A stretch of 64,000 bases of DNA, from NCBI RefSeq assembly GCF_020382885.2, contig NC_058513.1, forward strand, positions 7,076,774-7,140,773, in the 5' to 3' direction. Made by a program: the position numbers and the translations under genes. The DNA comes from Scatophagus argus. Lineage: Eukaryota; Chordata; Actinopteri; Scatophagidae. The notes under the pieces were generated by a model. It ran no database searches. It was not told where the DNA came from and saw nothing but the letters and a program-made list of their open reading frames with translations. Shown here one piece after another: positions 36,543 to 49,920 of this stretch; the first letter of the stretch is position 1, and every line of letters starts with the position of its first letter.

Positions 36543-39500
36543 ATGGCAGACAGTGGAACAAATGGGGAAAGAACAAGCGGGGATAAAGGAAGTGGCAGGC
36601 CTCTCCAGCAGTCCCACAGTCCAGCTTTTGGCATGTCCCCAGTCAGCACCCCATCCCTTGGGACCAAGAGGCATCTCCCTCGAGGGATTGTGATCCAGCT
36701 GACTGGTACAGAGGGAGAGTGGGACAGTCTGGATGACACTGAGCTCATCTTCTCTCTTGACCACGATGAAGACTGCCCCTCTATATCCCTCTCCAAGGAG
36801 AGGCAGCTTTCTGTTGAGGATGACAAGTGTTTGCAGTCCCAAGCTTTCCATGTTCCTCTTTCTCCCTCGTCTCCTGGCTCTCTGGGAAACTGCTCTATTG
36901 TTGGGCCCAGCTTCCTCTCCCCAGGCCCTTCCTCACCTACCCATCGACCCCTTGCAAGCCTGGTCAAGTCTCTCTCCACTGAGCTGGAGCTCAAGGAAGG
37001 TTCCTCCCTCAGACCTAAGCCCCTTCTCAGCCTTGTAAAGTCAATCTCCACAGAGATCTCCCGCTCAGAGCCTGAAGTGTCGCAGTCAAAATCAGACTCT
37101 CGCCTCAACCTCCACCTATGGAAGCAGCTTACCCAATCAAAAACCCGCAGCAATGGGGACTCTCGCACTGCACCCCCTTCTCCTAGCTCACTCTCTCCTA
37201 GTGGGGAGGGTCTGAAAGGGGGTTTCTTCAAAATGGAGTTGGAAGACACCAAGAGGAAGCTCTCAGAGGCTGTACATGAGCCTTTGAGCAGCATGTTCAG
37301 CAAAATCATGAGAGAGGAGACAGCAGGCAGCCCCAAGCACCATAATAAGACCCAGTGGGGTCATCAGGTCAGCTCCAGAGGTTGTGAAGGTAGCACAGAC
37401 ACGGTTCTTTCAGAGTCTCCTGTGAGGAACACTAAGAAAATAGATGCTGATGTTTTACCTGTGTTTGACTGGCCTTCTGTTAGATATCTGAGAAGAAGCC
37501 ACCGTAGTCCCTGCCCTGTGCATCACCAAAAACAGTACAGAGATGAGGAGCTGGAAGTGTGTACAGATGGTGACTTGATGCAAGTATTAGCAATTGAAAA
37601 TCACGGGTCATTGAGGAGATCACCTGCTGGTCCCCAGGCCCTTGCACCAGCCTTGGTTAGGACTTCTCCTCCTTCTCGGCCCCCTCATCCTCTACCGTGC
37701 ATGAGTTTATTCTGTGTGGCAGTGTTGTCCTATGGCTATTTCATCCTACCTCTCAGTCCGTACTTCTCTGGCCTGGCTCTGGGGTTGGCATTGGGCTTCT
37801 TACTAGGATTGTTGCTCATCAGGATGGGTTCCTCGAGGTCGCGCTGCTCAGATATGCCATACAGACCACCACAGACTCTGCTGGGAGCGGGGATTCTGAC
37901 AGGTATCACTGTCACCACTGAGCCTGACACCCTCAAGGTAAATGGTTGAGTCATAAAGGAGGAAATTTTATTTTCTATTTTCAGCCGCCTCAGTCTCACT
38001 CTAATACTCCCACATTTCTCAACATGTCTTCGAATTACTTCTTTTTCCGCTCAACCCTTGTCTCCTAAGAAAAACCTTGCCATTTTGGGAATTATGCGTG
38101 GGGTTCTTGCAGACAGATCAATATTACTCAGGCTTCTGTCAGTGAAATAGGTCAGCAACACGTGGTGTTCACACCTTTTGGTGGGTGCTTAAGCATCAGA
38201 GCATCCATGTGATTGGCACCTATGGTTGCATAGTTACACTATGTTGCCAAAAGTATTCACTCACCCATCCAAATAATTGAATTCAGAAGTTCCAATCACT
38301 TCCATGGCCACAGATGTACAAAATCAAGCACCTAGGCATGTAGACTGCTTCTACAAACATTTGTGAAATTTCCTTGTTACAAAATATTCCACAGTCAGCT
38401 GTCAGTGGTATTATAACAGTGGAAGTGAAGCGATTGGGAATGACAGCAACTCAGCCAAGAAGTGACAGTCCATGTAAAATGATAAAGCGGGGTCAGCAGA
38501 TGCTGAGGTGCATAGTGTGGAGAGGTCGCCAACTTTCTTCAGAGACAATTGCTACAGACCTCTAAATTTCATGCTTTCAGATTAGTTCAAGAATAGTGCA
38601 TAGAGAGCTTCATTGAATGGGTTTCCATGGCCAAGCAGCTGCATCCAAGCCATACATCACCAATTGCAATGCAAAGCGTCAGATGCAGTGGTGTAAAGCA
38701 CGTCACCACTGGACTCTAGTGCAGTGGAAACGCGTTCTCTGGAGTGATGAATCACACCTCTCCATCTGGCAATCTGATGGATGAATCTGGGTTTGCCAGG
38801 AGAACGGTACTTGTCTGACTGCATTGTGCCAAGTGTGAAGTTTGGTGGAGGAGAGAATATGGTGTGGTGTTGTTTTTCAGGAGCTGGGTTTGGCCCCTTA
38901 GTTCCAGTGAAAGGAACTCGGAATACTTCAGCATAACAAAACATTTTGGACCATTCTATCCTCTCAACTTTGTGGGAACAGTTTGGGGTTGGCCCCTTCC
39001 TGTTCCAACATGACTGCGCACCAGTGCACAAAGCAAGGTCTGTAAAGACATGGATGAGAGGTGTTGGTGTGGAAGAACTTGACTGGACAGAGTGCTGATT
39101 TCAACCCAATAGAACACGTTTGGGATGAATTAGAGCGAAGACTGCGAGCCAGGCCTTCTCGTCCAACATCAGTGTCTGACCTCACAAATGCGCTTCTGGA
39201 AGAATGGTCAAAAAATCCCTAAACCTCACTGCTAAACCTTGTGGAAAGCCTTCCCAGAAGAGCTTAAGCTGTTATAGCTGCAAAGGGTGGGCTAACTTCA
39301 TATTAAACCCTATGGATTAAGAATGGGATGTCATTTAAGTTCATATGCATGTAAAGGCAGATGAGCAAATACTTTAGACAATATAGTGTATATGGTCATT
39401 GTAAAAAAAGTGGTCATTGTTGGATTCTGCAAATAACAACTTCTGTGTGAATACCCTTTAGCAACAGCTTTTCTCCATTTCAGTGATGCTTAAACTGAAA

Positions 39501-42500
39501 TTTAATATCTTTCTGACAGTCTCATCATATCACAACTGTAGACTATAGGTACTCCTCAGAAAATCCTTACTCTGTGAAAGTGATTGATTTCTGAGCAAAC
39601 TTTCAAAAGCATGTTTAAAAGCTACTTCAAACACATTAACAAGAGTACCTCTAATTAGTTTTCAGTCATGCTAACTGAACAACTAGAGCAGCGTCAAGTC
39701 GGTGAGTCATTTCAGCATGTCTAATGATTATTTCCTTCACAGATTAAACCTTCTGAAAGTGGCATGGAACTACACAAGGCGTCCAGAATGCAATTACTGT
39801 AAAGCCTTCGATAAGGAAAACTGCCTGAGCTGCAGTGGTAATTAATGTTATCCTCCTGGCTGAGTTTGACACAGAGCACCTGGAGAGGACAGCTACCATC
39901 CAGACACTGTCAGTTTCAGAGGCAATTAGTGGTAGATACAGGCAGGGGAAAGCTGCAATTTGTCAGGACATGAGGCAGAAGAGTAGTGGTGATGGTGATG
40001 GTTGGAAATAAGTGGGTTTGCCATCTTAGTGTTGAGGTAATTCCCTTGTTTGGTCATTAGCTGCTCAGTTCCAGTCTGAGAGCTGCTACAATGCCATAGT
40101 CAGAGAAGCAAGTTTTGTGAGGTCAAAGGTCTTTGAGTAGTACAAAACGCTCTCTCTCTTGAAGAGAAGATGCTCACACTGCCATTAGAGCCAGAAGACA
40201 GTTAGCTTAGCATACTGCTAAGTATTGAAACAGGAATAAGATGTAACACATTATATCTTGTATTCTTTGGAAAAAATGAGTCTTGTCAGTGGAGACGCCA
40301 TGCAGTCATTGCCCAAAAAAGTTGGTTTCCAAAAATGGTAAGCAGTGGCCATTACAGTGACCCTGAATGTATGATGTATATGAGATGCCATGGTTGATTG
40401 CCCTGACTTAATTTTACTTGGATTGATTTACTCTAATCCCAACCCTGCGTCTTACTCTAACCATCTATAACCTAAAGCCTCTGATTAGTATTGTTTGTTG
40501 ACAGTAGTATGAAGCTAGGAATGACATACCTGGAAAGCCAAATCCAAGGCACAATGTCCCTTAAACTAAAAGCTGTTTTTGTTATATTCAGTGCATATCT
40601 TCTAGTACATTACATTATTATGAGAGAGTACTCCTCTAAATCCTCAGCTCATAGACTTGTTTTCTGTACTGTATTTGCGTATGTGTTAAAACTTACTTAT
40701 GTTCAAACCTACTGAGGTGAATATATCTTGTTAGTTGAGACTAACTTCCCCAAAGATATAATTATATTTACTTTTGCTGTACGCTTCATTTTTAGGCTGA
40801 TTACAAACATGGCAATCTGAATTCTAGATTGTTTGTGAATCACTTAAACTATGCAGTGTTGATTGAAATTAACACTCACTTTCTACCTTTTCAGGGCTGG
40901 ATGAATGAGATACATGATTACGACCCAGAAACCTACCATCCAGCTCTGACTCACTCTGTGTTTGCCACCCTGGAGGGCTCCTGCCTTCGTCTGGACTCCC
41001 CTCGTAACAACATTAGTCGGAGAGCCACATATGATGAGAGAGTCCTTGAGGCCACCTTTGTCAAGTCACGCTCCTTTCAGCTTGCAAGGAGCAAAGTATG
41101 ATGATTGCCTAAGAGACTTTGTTAACAGGATTTTTGTTCTATGCTAGAGACTTGTATATATACATATATATATACATACTTATATATATTTATACAAAGG
41201 AACATCCAGACCTAATAGTTGCCTCTTTTGTTGCTTTGACATAACAAAACTCTACTGTTCCCCAAAGGTATTCCTGCTGCCATCTGTGTTGGCTCGGAAG
41301 AGAATGTGGAACCCAAAGTATCCCATCTGCATCCAACTGGCGGTGGGAGCAAACTCCCAAGGGGATGATAGAGGAAGGTCAGAAGATAGTTGGGGAGAGG
41401 AGCCAGGAGAAGAAACAAAACAAGCAGAAAGTCCACAACAGAGGTCCTCCAAAGACGTCCATGACCATCTCACCACGCTCTACCTCTTCGGCCGCACAGG
41501 ACGAGAGAAAGAAGAGTGGTTTCGTCACTTCCTGTTTGCATCCATGGATACAGAGAGGGAAAAAGAGGGAGAAAAACAGAGGCCTGGCAGATGTGCTTCC
41601 AGATTGGGTATGAGAAATGGTAATAATGCATTAGAGAGGCAAAGGCTTTCAGATAAGGCATCTATACAAAAGCTATATGTGTGGATTATGGATTACATGC
41701 TCCACTTCTTTGCATTTCAAAGCCAATCCCTTTCAAGGGATCACACAGATCTCACAGTTGACAGGGCAAAGACATTTACTAGAGGCACCGGCTTTGTTTT
41801 TGAGAAAATTACAATATGTTTGCTCTTTGCAAATATCTGTCATAGTTCCCTTTTCTCAAGAAAGCCACCATTGCTCTACTAACCAGGCAAGTGTTTCCTG
41901 TTTCTGCCAGGTGATGCAGCAGTGGTACAAAGCATTAGCCCCTCAGGCAATGCACCAAGCAGCAGAGTCTCCAGCACACTGGGGAGCATTGACGATGACG
42001 CCCCTTCCATACCTCACCCCTGCATCTCTCATGCAGCTCATGTCAGCAAGGCCTCCAGTAGCAGCAGGGGCCTTTCCATATTAGACTACCCACACTACAT
42101 GGCTCGTCTCCTGGCCACCGAGGAATTGACCCCCCTCTCCAGTCCTGGAGCCAGCAGCACAGACACAAGCCCCACTATCAAAGGAAATGTGAGTCATGCT
42201 TGCAGATAAAATTAAGTGATGCAAAAGAGGTGAGGGTGTAGAAACAGTCAAGAGCAAGACTTCTTACATGTCATATAGCAGAGAGTAAAGTGACCTCCTG
42301 GTAAAGGTAAAGTAAGTGAATACATTAGAGTAAACTGATAAAAAGATATTCTTTCCTCTTTTTTTAAGAAAAAGTGGAATTTCACTGTATTAATGAAATT
42401 ATTCTACACCTCTTCCACTGTTTTTAGCTCTGAATTGTGCTAAACCTGCATGTTTCTCGCTCAGCCCTTAATCTGTTGTCTATTTTTACAGTGTACCTGT

Positions 42501-45500
42501 GATTTAGCATATCACCCTGAGACAAGCCAAACTGCATGGGCTAATGCTCTGATTGGTCGAATCTTCTGGGACTTCCTGAGAGAGAAGCACTGGGCCAACA
42601 TGGTTTCCCACAAGATCCAGAAGAAGCTCAGCAAAATCAGAGTGCGAGCGGTTTTATTAAAAGTTAATTTAAACACACAGAAAAGGTCAACTACTACTAA
42701 GGTGTGATACATTTTGTATTATATTCCTTGCAGCTGCCTTACTTTATGAATGAGCTGACTCTGACTGAGTTGGACATGGGCTGCTCTATGCCTCAAATCA
42801 CCACTACCTCCAGACCTGAAGTCAACCCCAGAGGTGAGTACAGACTGGATATCAAACACTCCAAAACACATACACACACAGTAACACATGAGTGAGAAGA
42901 TGACCTGTTGCACATGTGATCACAGTTGAGTACCATGGAGCATCAGATCAGATGCTATTATCCTCTTGTAATCTCACAGAGCAGAAGACCCATTGTGCCT
43001 GGCCTAAAACCTTTAAAGAATATTGGCTTGTGTGTGTTTATGTGTGTGTGTGTTGTAAAATCAGGGAGTCTGGCGGACAACACTCCTAATGATAAAGTGG
43101 TATTTAAGTGTGTCAGTGTGTGTGATCTCTTCATGTTTTTTTCCCTAACTCCACCCGCTTAGCTGTTACACAACTTCCTGTTAATAAATGATCCTGTTTT
43201 CAGCTTTTATCTCTTTTTCCTGCTCCACATGTCCACATGTGTCAGCTCTTAATCTGTTGTAATTTATTATAAATTTAATTTCAAGGCTCGATAATCACAG
43301 CAAAAGCTGTTTAATCTGCCCACCACGCAGTGTGTGTCCAGATTAGACTATGTGTATGAGCTTTGTCTTAATTTTGGTGCTCTGGCATTGATCTGCTGTC
43401 CCCTTCAGGCCTATGGGTGGAGCTGCAGCTGGCCTACACCGGTGCCCTGCAGATGACCCTGCAGACCAAGTTCAATCTGTCCAAGCTGGGGAAAGAGGGG
43501 GGTCAGGATACAGACTGTCCAGCTGAAACTCGCAACCCACGGTCAGTACTACACACAGGGGTATACACACTCAACTGACGACTATCGTGCGCTTTTCTGA
43601 ATGGTTTAAATAAGCACTTGTAGCATTTTGTTGGCCTAACTCTTAAGAGTGTTTTTTAAAAATCTGTGGATAAAAAATAAGATGAATGTAACACTAGTGT
43701 TTGTAGCAACAGTCACTACTAGTACCAGTATCAATGGTTTTCTTTCACCACCAATAAGGATAAGCTATGTAATTTCATATTGATACATACTGTAATATTT
43801 ACTGAAACTGAAAGGTGGTTAATGGGTAGAAGTAAAATATTTGCTGGATTAGCTGAATTCATGATTTAGTGTTTCACTTCCATAAAGCCATGGGATTTCA
43901 TGAAGGTGAGAGAGAATTTTAAAAAATATATTTTTTATATTTTTCGACAGTGAAAATCGAAGCAGCACAGGCAGATAAAACCATGCGTACAATCCCCATA
44001 ATGCAATATAGTTTAATTAGATCTTCCCCGCCTGAAAGTATGCTCAGCTTTATTTTCTGTGTTTATAGGCTGAGTAGTAACCCCAGTGATGAACAGTATG
44101 CTGTATGTATGTATGTATGTATGTTGTCTTTAGGTATATTTCACCATATTACCAAGGTTTTGTAGCAGGAATGACAGCCCAAATAACAGTAAACCCTGTA
44201 TTTTCATCTGTATCATTTCTATTGCAGGCACACACAAACATACACCTACACATCTCTCCTTCTATGCTCTGATCCCTCTAGTCTTTGATCCGCAGAGCAG
44301 AGCTTAACATTACATCGATTGGACCTGCTTGTCACAGGCCCACCGTGGTATGGATAACAATCCAGGCGAAGATTAAGCTGCCAAAAAAATTAGTCCAACA
44401 ACGGGAGAGTACTTTTAAAGGTGTTGTCCAAATGCTCCTGGAGCTGAAAATTGCTCCATCCATATGTTCATTTTGCCATCTATCTTCCTATTCCTGAAGG
44501 CCCATCTTCAGTGTGCTGGCAGACAGCGATGAGGAGTCCTCCAGTGCTGGTTCATCTGATGAGGAAGAGCTGCTAGTGTCTGAGCCTCAGGGTCCAGTGG
44601 GAGAGAAGGGATCTACACCAGCTACTGATGGGTAAATCTGAGACATAAAAGACAGATAAATCATATGATGTTGGGAAAAAAAAAAAAAAAAAGACTGTTT
44701 ACTGTTTTAAAGTAGGTTATGTTCATTTATGGAATTACAAAGGAAAACTGCCACTTTTGTAAGATAATTAAGCCGAAAAATTTTTGCAGAAAGTTACTTA
44801 AAAGGCGAGAAAGTGTAACCAACACTATGAAGTGTTACTTTTACCCTTCTGGGTGGGTGGGGAATGCTCAATTTCTGAAAGCAGAAAATAAACTGCACTG
44901 GCATCACACTCCAGATGGCTGTTGCTTTCATTTCATTTACATCTCAGGCTCTCATCTCTTCTCAGAGTTTGACTTCAGCATCGGAATACTAAATCTGCTC
45001 ACGTCGTGCTGGGGAATTTCTCCTCCCCTCTAATCCTCTCTTACAGGACAGGAGGTGGAAAGACTGGGAGGAAGATTTTGAGATTTGTGGACAAAATCAC
45101 TAAATCCAAGTATTTCCAGAAGGCGGCAGAGAACGAGTTCATTAAGAAGAAGTTTGAGGAGATGTCCAATACACCCCTTCTTCTCACTGTTGAGGTTCAA
45201 GAGCTATCAGGGACTCTGGTTGTCAACATCCCACCACCTCCTACAGACAGGATATGGTAGTTTACTTCCCTATTTCAGACTATCTGCATTTTTCTAAGTT
45301 ACTGCATGTCATAAAAAAGCTGCAGCTTCAAACACATTGCTGAGTTCACAATGTTCAGCTGCAGCATGTTGTGTTTGTGACTTTCTGTGGTGTGACTCAC
45401 TCTTCATGCTTCGCCTCCTGCCAAAAGAACATTTATTTATTTAATTGTTTTAGTTGAATACATTGACAAAGTATGAGACTGAAGCGAGGCTTAAAAAAGA

Positions 45501-45942
45501 AATAAAAACAATTTGACAAAGATGTGAAAGATTTGATCTCCTCTGCAGGTACAGCTTCTGTGTGCCCCCCAAGCTGGATCTTCATGTTCGTCCCAAACTC
45601 GGGGAGAGGGAGGTGACTTTTTGTCACGTGACCGAGTGGATTGAAAAGAAACTGCAGGATGAGTTCCAGGTTAAAACAAACAAACAAACAAACAACTACT
45701 ATATATAATACTTACATCTTCTCAGCTTTGCTCCCTTCTCTCACAATCATGTTTTTTTCTTTCTGCAGAAAGTGTTTGTACTGCCAAACATGGATGACAT
45801 CTATTTACCCCTGATGCACTCTGGGGTGGACAGTCCTGAAGCATCGCAGCATCTGTCCTCTCAGTCTCAACGGTCCCAAAGCTCCTCTACAGAGTCCATA
45901 GAGAGGATCCCACCAGAGATTTCTGGGGCAGAGTCTGACTAG
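36543..45942 (+). CDS. TEX2, SMP-domain lipid-transfer protein
   Basis: An ER-membrane protein that moves lipids at membrane contact sites (yeast relative Nvj2). Coding exons: 36,543-37,937; 40,895-41,095; 41,268-41,607; 41,911-42,188; 42,492-42,641; 42,734-42,833; 43,409-43,541; 44,500-44,631; 45,047-45,256; 45,549-45,669; 45,769-45,942. All junctions are GT-AG with consistent phase, giving 1,077 residues (human TEX2 is about 1,130). The large first coding exon has the conserved LVKSLSTE and LVKSISTE repeats and [11 protein letters not shown], then hydrophobic segments at about 388-426. Exons 2-4 form a PH-like region (about 470-625). The SMP domain runs from about 745 ([30 protein letters not shown]) to about 1,015. 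The start lies 31 nt after a good acceptor (36,511-36,512), so a 5' UTR exon is expected upstream. It could be tex2 or a fish tex2-like paralog. Confidence 0.92.
38237..39388 (+). mobile_element. Tc1/mariner element, complete ends, dead
   Basis: Terminal inverted repeats start CACTATGTTGCCAAAAGTATT and end ATACTTTAGACAATATAGTG, with TA on both sides (38,235-38,236 and 39,389-39,390). The transposase on the plus strand is broken. The sequence passes directly from the left end to GAAATTTCC (about 38,366), skipping what from memory is the start codon region of this family. Stops and shifts follow, though the tail [17 protein letters not shown] is readable near 39,111-39,160. It lies in the first coding intron of tex2, in the same orientation. 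Confidence 0.9.
39391..40894. other. Rest of the first tex2 intron
   Basis: Intronic DNA after the Tc1 element. I saw no coding and no recognisable repeat family. Short open frames here have no motifs. Confidence 0.5.
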
Positions 45943-46364
45943 TGCCTCGCTGTTGATGATCAAATAGAGCTGAACCTTCAAAACTGATTCAGTACATTGT
46001 ATATTCACAGAGGGAGAAGGGGAAAAAGAATGAGAACCGAACCAAACAGAACATCAAATTACTTTTGCCTCTATAGACTTCAGTAGCTCTTAGACAGACT
46101 TACTAACCCTCGTGTTTACATCTGAACCAGGAGTTTCTAAGGGTCTGATGTTTAGCGCTGTAGATGTTGTGGAGAGTCTGGGGTTTGTTTGCACCATCTA
46201 AAAGAGAATAACTAAAAGAATAACTGTACAAACAACAGCAAGTGATACCTTTTGCAAATGTTTACATGCAAATGATCCCTATGAGATTATAGACATATAT
46301 ATATGTTTATTTGCTGCTTTTATGTTTACAGCTCAGTGTCACTTTGGATATAAAATGGGCATAA

Positions 46365-46370
46365 AATAAA
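46365..46370 (+). terminator. Candidate tex2 polyadenylation signal
   Basis: AATAAA about 420 nt after the tex2 stop, the first canonical signal in the 3' UTR. Another AATAAA lies near 46,650, so alternative 3' ends are possible. Confidence 0.6.
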
Positions 46371-47745
46371 AGCTTGAAAGCATAACTGGCATACCTGGCA
46401 GTTTGGCAGTTTCCTCCACATGACAGAATAACAAGACACAAATAACACATTCATTCCAGAAATCTTACATTTCCCTATGAGCTCAGCATGTTTGTGAGTC
46501 TTTTCTTGCACACACTCAAATCATTCTGTGTGTGGAAATTCGATTGACCTCCCTCTCAATATCAGTGTCTCAAAAAGTGGATTAAACACATTATTACTGT
46601 GTATTAATACTTAATTCATACCTAAGATGTCTGAAACCTATAGCTTTTTTAATAAAACATCAAATTTGCATATAATTACCTGAGTCAATTACAGGAGTTC
46701 AGTGTAGACTTATCATTACACATTTCCTGTAATGATTTTCTGTCATACTGAGTCAGTGTGCATAAATTGAATAACTTCTGTAATTTATTATACTAGACTA
46801 GACTAGACTTTAATAATTGAATAATCAGTGTGCAAAGGGTATTTAATTTATTTGCATTTACTTAGCCTGACAGAGCAGGTTCAGTTTAAATTTGTCCCCT
46901 TTACATTCACCTTATGCACAAAATGTTTTTGAAATTTTACATGAAATGAAAATATCTTAAATGTTTTTCTGTTTTGAGTAAACAAGCATATTGTTGTTTG
47001 CTCATTTTCTATCTGATCCCAAAGTCAACAATCTGTGTCTCTTTGTTCATTAGTCATTAATTCTTATTAAAATTATCCCACTAAAAATAGCCTTATGAAA
47101 TTATATAAGAAGTAACTTTATAGCTGACAACATTACATTTATTAAAAACAAAAGGGCAATAGAGAATTCTTGAAAACAAATCAGCCATTAATTTATTTCA
47201 CTATATGTTTTGCAGATGAAAAAATTAATCTGCATCCACTTTCTTTGCAAAGTTTTAAAGTAAGGAAAGCATAGGATGGTGCTAATGTTCTTTGATGACA
47301 TCATCCCATAGCTTCATTTAACAGGAGTAATGAAATGAATTGCAAGTCGGGTGAAAATGTACCACTTTGTGCTTGAAAAAAACTCTTTCATGGCCCAGTG
47401 GTCTAATGTAAGTGGCTCTATCCAAATACAAGAGTCTGAATTTAAAATCTATGAAAAGAGGATACATTTTGTAGCTGCCTGAGCTTGTCTTGAAAATGGA
47501 TCAATTTTTGCATGGACTCAAACACAGGAACAAATTGATGAAAAAACAGTAGCAGAAAACAAAGGTAGCAAATGCTCTTTGACTTGTTGAGAACAATAAA
47601 TAAATAAATGACATACAAGTCAAGATGGAAAGCCAAGATGTGGAAAAGCAGCCTGCACAAAATTCACAGCCACAGAAAAAAATCCTGATGCATAAAATGA
47701 AATCACACGGGAAAGAAGTGTGATTAATGTGTGGGAGGGCGAGTG

Positions 47746-47748
<3 letters not shown>

Positions 47749-47787
<39 letters not shown>
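47749..47787. repeat. (GT)n microsatellite
   Basis: A pure GT run of about 39 bases. Similar runs lie at 48,149-48,190 (GT), 49,888-49,916 (CA), 51,202-51,224 (GT) and 60,866-60,882 (CA). They give rise to spurious His/Thr- or Cys/Val-rich open frames. Confidence 0.95.
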
Positions 47788-47790
<3 letters not shown>

Positions 47791-48144
47791 CTGTGTGCAC
47801 ATGTCACTGTGTGGGGTACTGTTGAGTTATTTGTTGTATGGTTCATTAGACAAGCCCCAGGACTGAAACTGAAACTCATGAGATGCAAATTCGTTGCTGC
47901 AGTGAATGTAATTATTCCACGGTGGATATGTGTTACAAAGTCATTAATTTTACATCTTTCTAACATCTTTCTCTTGCTAGTTAGACAAGCCAACTTCAAG
48001 TTCTACATGTCGTGAGTGCCTGAATTTGAAAATGAAGAAAAACCTTGATTAATCTTTCTTCCCTCCGTCTTAAGATTTTTTTCCCCCCAGGTTTTTTTGG
48101 TCTTTACACAAACATGAATACTGCTAAACCTGAATGTTTCAAAA

Positions 48145-48148
<4 letters not shown>

Positions 48149-48190
<42 letters not shown>
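48149..48190. repeat. (GT)n microsatellite
   Basis: A pure GT run of about 42 bases with no associated gene. Confidence 0.95.
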
Positions 48191-48192
<2 letters not shown>

Positions 48193-49882
48193 AGATCACT
48201 TACAATCAACCCTCTGGGGTGAAATATGGTAGGATGCCTTGCATTTAAAGTGATTTTCAATCCAGTTTTGTTGATTGGGCTGTGATGAAAACCTAAACTG
48301 GCTGGGCTTTGCTTCAGAATAATGCTGTATGAATAAAGTTACGGAAGACTTTACAGAATCGTCCTTCAAGTTGCATAACATAAAATTGTTGAAAATGTGC
48401 TCTGATCATACACCATGTAGGATCTACAGGCAGGCAACAGGGGGCAGCATCTGTTCGCCATTTAGCAGTCAGCGTTCCTCCTATCTGGCAGCAGACTTAC
48501 CATCTCACTCTCATCCTCAAAGGAAATGTTATTTTTTTCCTCTCCCCATCCATGACTCTCATCCATACATGTACACTAAAAGCATCATTGTTCACTGTCA
48601 TTTTTCCTTGCCTTAAAGAAATTTTAAAGAAAGTGACAGGAAAAATGGAATCCAAATGTCAGCTGAAGCAATCTAAGTTAGACAAATCAATTATCAAACA
48701 ATCAATTATCTTCTTTTTCTTAAGTTTCACTCTTTTTAGGAGTGAATTCCTGCTTTGTGTTGTACTATCCCTTTCCTAGAGAAATGCAGTCATTAGGAGC
48801 AAAAATAGTGAATTTCAGAACAAATGGACTGACATTGGGAGTCCTGCTTGAAGTGTCATATTACATTTAGTTGAACTTCAGAACGGATTTTTCACAAAAA
48901 AATCTTTAGGATGGGACCTGTTATATGCAGGAAGAAAAATCATAGTGACAAATCACCCTTTTAACGTACATATTAGCATGTAAGTATAATTTTAAGAAAA
49001 TAATTAAGATTTAATACCTGTAGTTCAATAATTTACTAGTTGTTTCTGTTTGTGGCAGTTTCTACTGTATGTACACAATGCATCCTTGTGCATTATGAAT
49101 GTGGTCTGAGCAATATGTTCTTATCATTATCAAGATATCAGCTCAGTGTTGAATGTGAGTTCAGTCTCACTATATGCCTTCACATATTTCATTCATGAGC
49201 TTGATGACAAAATAATTTTAATAACTGTGTATTTATTAGCCTTATCTAACCTGCTGAGGCTGTTTAAAAAAAATATAGCAAAATGTGGACAAAGTTGTTG
49301 CCTTATTTGCCTTTGTCTCTCCATCTTAGAGCACTCCGCACTTTATTTTGTTGCTTCAGTTTCAGGGTCCTGGTATTGTGCGTGCTGGCTCACTGCAATG
49401 CTGTCATGGATTGTGTACCACTAAGCAATTGTGCAAATTGAACTCTAAAATTGTTGTATCAGTATTCCAGTTATAAATAGGTTGAATATTGTTTGTTGCC
49501 CAGAAGAGCCCTTTTCCTGTTAAAAAAAAATAATAATGTTGTTCCTTTAAGGAAGCACGTCTTATATTTTCCCAGTAAATCCTTATCAGGTAACTAGCAA
49601 ATAAATGGTTGACTACTTGTGTTGCAGGGATCTTACGTGTTTTCAGCTCTTTTATATCCTTTTCTTTTTTGGGGGGGCTTATTGGAAGAATTACATAAAC
49701 TAAATATTTTGTGAATGTGGATATTATCTGCTTCTATTTCCATTAGATGTTGTTTTAACAAAGAAGTACCAGTTTCACTATAGATATAAATAGCAGGAAA
49801 GTTTCTACTCCTCCTCACATCTTCCTTTAACATGACTGACTCACCAATAGAGCATATTGTGACACTTCCTGAAGTTTCTTGT

Positions 49883-49920
<38 letters not shown>

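Noticed and set aside
36536-37336. 266-codon minus-strand frame inside tex2
   Set aside because: It is the complement of the conserved tex2 first coding exon and rich in Ser/Arg as expected of a shadow.
38657-39031. 124-codon minus-strand frame
   Set aside because: It is antisense to the decayed Tc1 transposase.
47724-47999. Open frames rich in His-Thr across CA runs
   Set aside because: Produced by the dinucleotide microsatellite.
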